NCBI RefSeq assembly: GCF_001202025.1
Contig: NZ_LGHS01000009.1
Span: forward strand, 1 to 46,818
Reading direction: 5' to 3'
Source of the DNA: Pseudorhodobacter aquimaris
Lineage (GTDB): Bacteria > Pseudomonadota > Alphaproteobacteria > Rhodobacterales > Rhodobacteraceae
DNA length: 46,818 nucleotides
In this document: positions 45,691-46,818 of the stretch, piece by piece
Layout of the letters: each line of letters starts with the position of its first letter
Numbering within the stretch: the first letter of the stretch is position 1
The notes under the pieces: model-generated
What the model was told of the DNA's origin: nothing
The model's input: only the letters and a program-made list of their open reading frames with translations
Database searches by the model: none
Translations under genes and position numbers: made by a program

Positions 45691-46022
45691 GCCGATTTCC
45701 TCCCCTGCACATAGTGCAGGAACCCGGTGCGGTCCTTTGGTGACATGGCGTTGAACGATGCTAAGCAGTAAGCCTTGTGTTCGGCGGGGGTGGCATAACC
45801 AGCCCACCAGCTTGCTTCATCCATCACGTTGTAGAGCGTGTTGCTTGGCTGGCCGAAGGCAAGCTTCTCTAGCTCTTCATCCATGATGATTGCGGCAAGC
45901 GCGGGGTCGCAAGCATCAATTGCCGCCTGCAAGTTTTTCACGCCTGCCAAGCGGTCAAAGCAGGATGCGCTCAATATAGATTTGAGGCTTTTCCAGTTTT
46001 CAGCGGGAATTTCGGTTTGCAC
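45687..46022 (-). CDS. first gene of the head operon, unknown function
   Basis: A 111-aa protein with a GTG start at 46022, giving QTEIPAENWKSLKSIL and ending FLHYVQGRKSA. AGGGA lies upstream. The protein is soluble, mostly helical (EELEKLAFGQPSNTLYNVMD). I do not recognise it. Its start lies inside the left arm of a 48-bp inverted repeat, which may control the whole minus-strand head operon. Confidence 0.6.
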   Translation of the reverse strand: MQTEIPAENWKSLKSILSASCFDRLAGVKNLQAAIDACDPALAAIIMDEELEKLAFGQPSNTLYNVMDEASWWAGYATPAEHKAYCLASFNAMSPKDRTGFLHYVQGRKSA

Positions 46023-46068
46023 CGTCCCTGTAACCCATTGATCTGAAACGGTGGGTTTTAAGGACGGT
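46021..46068. repeat. 48-bp nested inverted repeat at the start of the head operon
   Basis: ACCGTCC (46021-46027) pairs with GGACGGT (46062-46068), and AACCCA (46032-46037) pairs with TGGGTT (46052-46057), with 4-bp gaps on each side and a 14-bp centre. The symmetry is exact. It overlaps the GTG start of the first operon gene. It could be an operator pair, a packaging (cos-like) site or an RNA hairpin. Confidence 0.65.
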
Positions 46069-46107
46069 TTGCTAAATTCTTCTTTATTTTCATAGCAGTG
46101 GGATAGG

Positions 46108-46152
46108 CTACGAATCTGAGGGTCGGGCGTTCGAATCGCTCCGGGTGCACCA
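46108..46152 (+). other. 3' half of tRNA-Arg(ACG), attachment-site-like
   Basis: CTACGAATCTGAGGGTC, then a T arm GGGCGTTCGAATCGCTC, acceptor CGGGTGC, A and CCA. This is the anticodon loop (ACG) to the end of a tRNA-Arg. The matching acceptor 5' half is absent, though the degenerate TAGCAGTGGGATAG just before it resembles a D arm. Such 3' tRNA pieces mark the far end of elements that integrate at the anticodon loop. It could instead be a degraded tRNA gene. Confidence 0.7.
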
Positions 46153-46554
46153 TTCTACATTTGTGTCAAATGCCAAGCAAAAGCGACTTTTGTGACAGAT
46201 AACTGACCCATTTGGCAGAATTTCCTGAATTCATCGCAGCGTTGCTCAGTTGAGCGGGTGATCGTAAGGTCAAGTAAATCTTGCCCTTGTCTGATCTCGG
46301 AAGCCTCGCTTGGGCAAAAGCTTATCTGCCACTCCCGGAACGAATTTCCCGCAGTCGCCGCTGACGGTGGCACATGCCGCGTGCGAGCCTGCTGCTTCCT
46401 TGCTGTCACGACTTGCGGCCAGGAATGGCGCCATTTCGATGCAGAGGTTCTGCGGCGACATTGCCTTTCCGATCGACCCGCTCTTTCGTGGTGAGAAGGT
46501 GGCCATAGAGCAATTGGCGCAGCTTGCAGGGTGTGACGTGGGCGCATTGGTGCG
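46153..46554. other. stretch with no confident gene
   Basis: About 400 bp right of the tRNA-Arg fragment. Overlapping ORFs on both strands exist, including a long minus-strand one, but none has a recognisable motif and their composition is not coding-like. It may be decayed IS DNA. Confidence 0.4.
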
Positions 46555-46818
46555 GGTAGCCAGGGTCGGCCTCGCATGACGGAGGAACTGCGCGATCCCG
46601 GTCTTGTTGTCGGGCACCCGTTGTCAGGCAACGGTTTGCTTGCAAACGGTAAGAGGGGCCGGTTGATGCGTGAGAACGCGATCAAGGTATTCGAGCCCGT
46701 AAACATAACGTCACGACTGACAGCAATTACGCCTTCAATGTCGCCCCCGATTTTCTGGATCAGGACTTCTTTGCTGATGGCCCGAACCACAATGGGCCGG
46801 GGAGATTTCCTACATCTG
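46555..46818 (+). pseudogene. IS3-family transposase OrfB fragment, frameshifted, running off the window
   Basis: Successive pieces on the plus strand match the OrfB pattern: GSQGRPRMTEELRDPGLVVGH, then RGRLMRENAIKV, then (next frame) ARKHNVTTDSNYAFNVAPDF and LDQDFFADGP, then (next frame) WAGEISYI, which would lead into the DDE core. The frame breaks near 46690 and 46796 each need one added base. An extra segment of about 33 bp sits after VGH. It is a decayed copy, cut by the window edge. Family by motif only. Confidence 0.65.

Noticed and set aside
39622-46022. Reading the head operon as the family's gene transfer agent
   Set aside because: That agent has TerL, portal, protease, capsid and then a full tail cluster, with no integrase. 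Here the order differs, tail genes are absent, and an integrase and tRNA pieces flank the set.
46093-46152. A working tRNA-Arg(ACG) gene
   Set aside because: The 5' acceptor strand is missing and the D and anticodon 5' arms are degenerate, so only a 3' fragment is present.
46155-46790. A 211-aa open frame on the minus strand at the right edge
   Set aside because: The plus strand here carries the IS3 OrfB pieces, and the minus frame has no motif.
1-46818. CRISPR array
   Set aside because: No regularly spaced repeat-spacer series was seen; the tandem 13-bp palindromes at 39084 are only two or three copies.

Overview
The window looks like a chromosome segment from a marine-type alphaproteobacterium of the Rhodobacteraceae (Roseobacter group). 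The pointers are an iscR-suf gene order with two cysteine desulfurases and two YIP1-like membrane proteins, an IscR that lacks the usual cysteine triad, and a bolA / J-domain gene pair. This placement rests on gene content read by eye, not on a database search.

Layout. (1) 1-640: a decayed IS66-type orf1 with one IS end, then tRNA-Arg(CCG). (2) 833-8391, minus strand: an iron-sulfur assembly operon, iscR > IscS-like desulfurase > sufB > sufC > sufD > two YIP1-like membrane genes > sufS. (3) 8586-14586, plus strand: alpha/beta hydrolase, a 72-aa protein, a tandem HD-domain protein, icd, a YitT-like membrane protein and typA, ending at a two-way terminator. (4) 14607-17160, minus strand: a compact, fully overlapping cassette of endolysin amidase, Rz-like and Rz1-like spanins, a collagen-like fibre protein and a lectin-like fibre protein, with no capsid genes beside it. 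(5) 17267-35877: ordinary chromosomal genes, including a degenerate receiver protein opposite a Crp/Fnr regulator, an ornithine-type decarboxylase opposite an Lrp regulator, valS, a HisC-like aminotransferase, an L,D-transpeptidase, gatB, pepN, a photolyase-family gene, malate synthase G, bolA and a J-domain protein. (6) 36128-46152: tRNA-Cys followed by a mobile element of about 10 kb. (7) 46153-46818: poorly coding DNA ending in an IS3-type transposase relic.

The most unusual part is the mobile element. It carries an integrase, a MerR/AlpA-like regulator, two divergent ribbon-helix-helix repressors with tandem palindromic operators, and a complete HK97-type head and packaging set: connector, winged-helix protein, large terminase, HNH nuclease, capsid, protease and portal. 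No tail, lysis or replication gene is visible. That is the gene content expected of a capsid-forming phage satellite (the cf-PICI type), which makes its own heads and borrows tails, although a deleted prophage is also possible. The integrase, protease, HNH gene and the nearby IS3 relic each show single-base frame breaks, while the chromosomal genes read through, so the element may now be decaying.

The two ends of the element do not match. The integrase abuts an intact tRNA-Cys, but the far end carries the 3' half of a tRNA-Arg(ACG). This suggests two integration events, a rearrangement or a join between islands.
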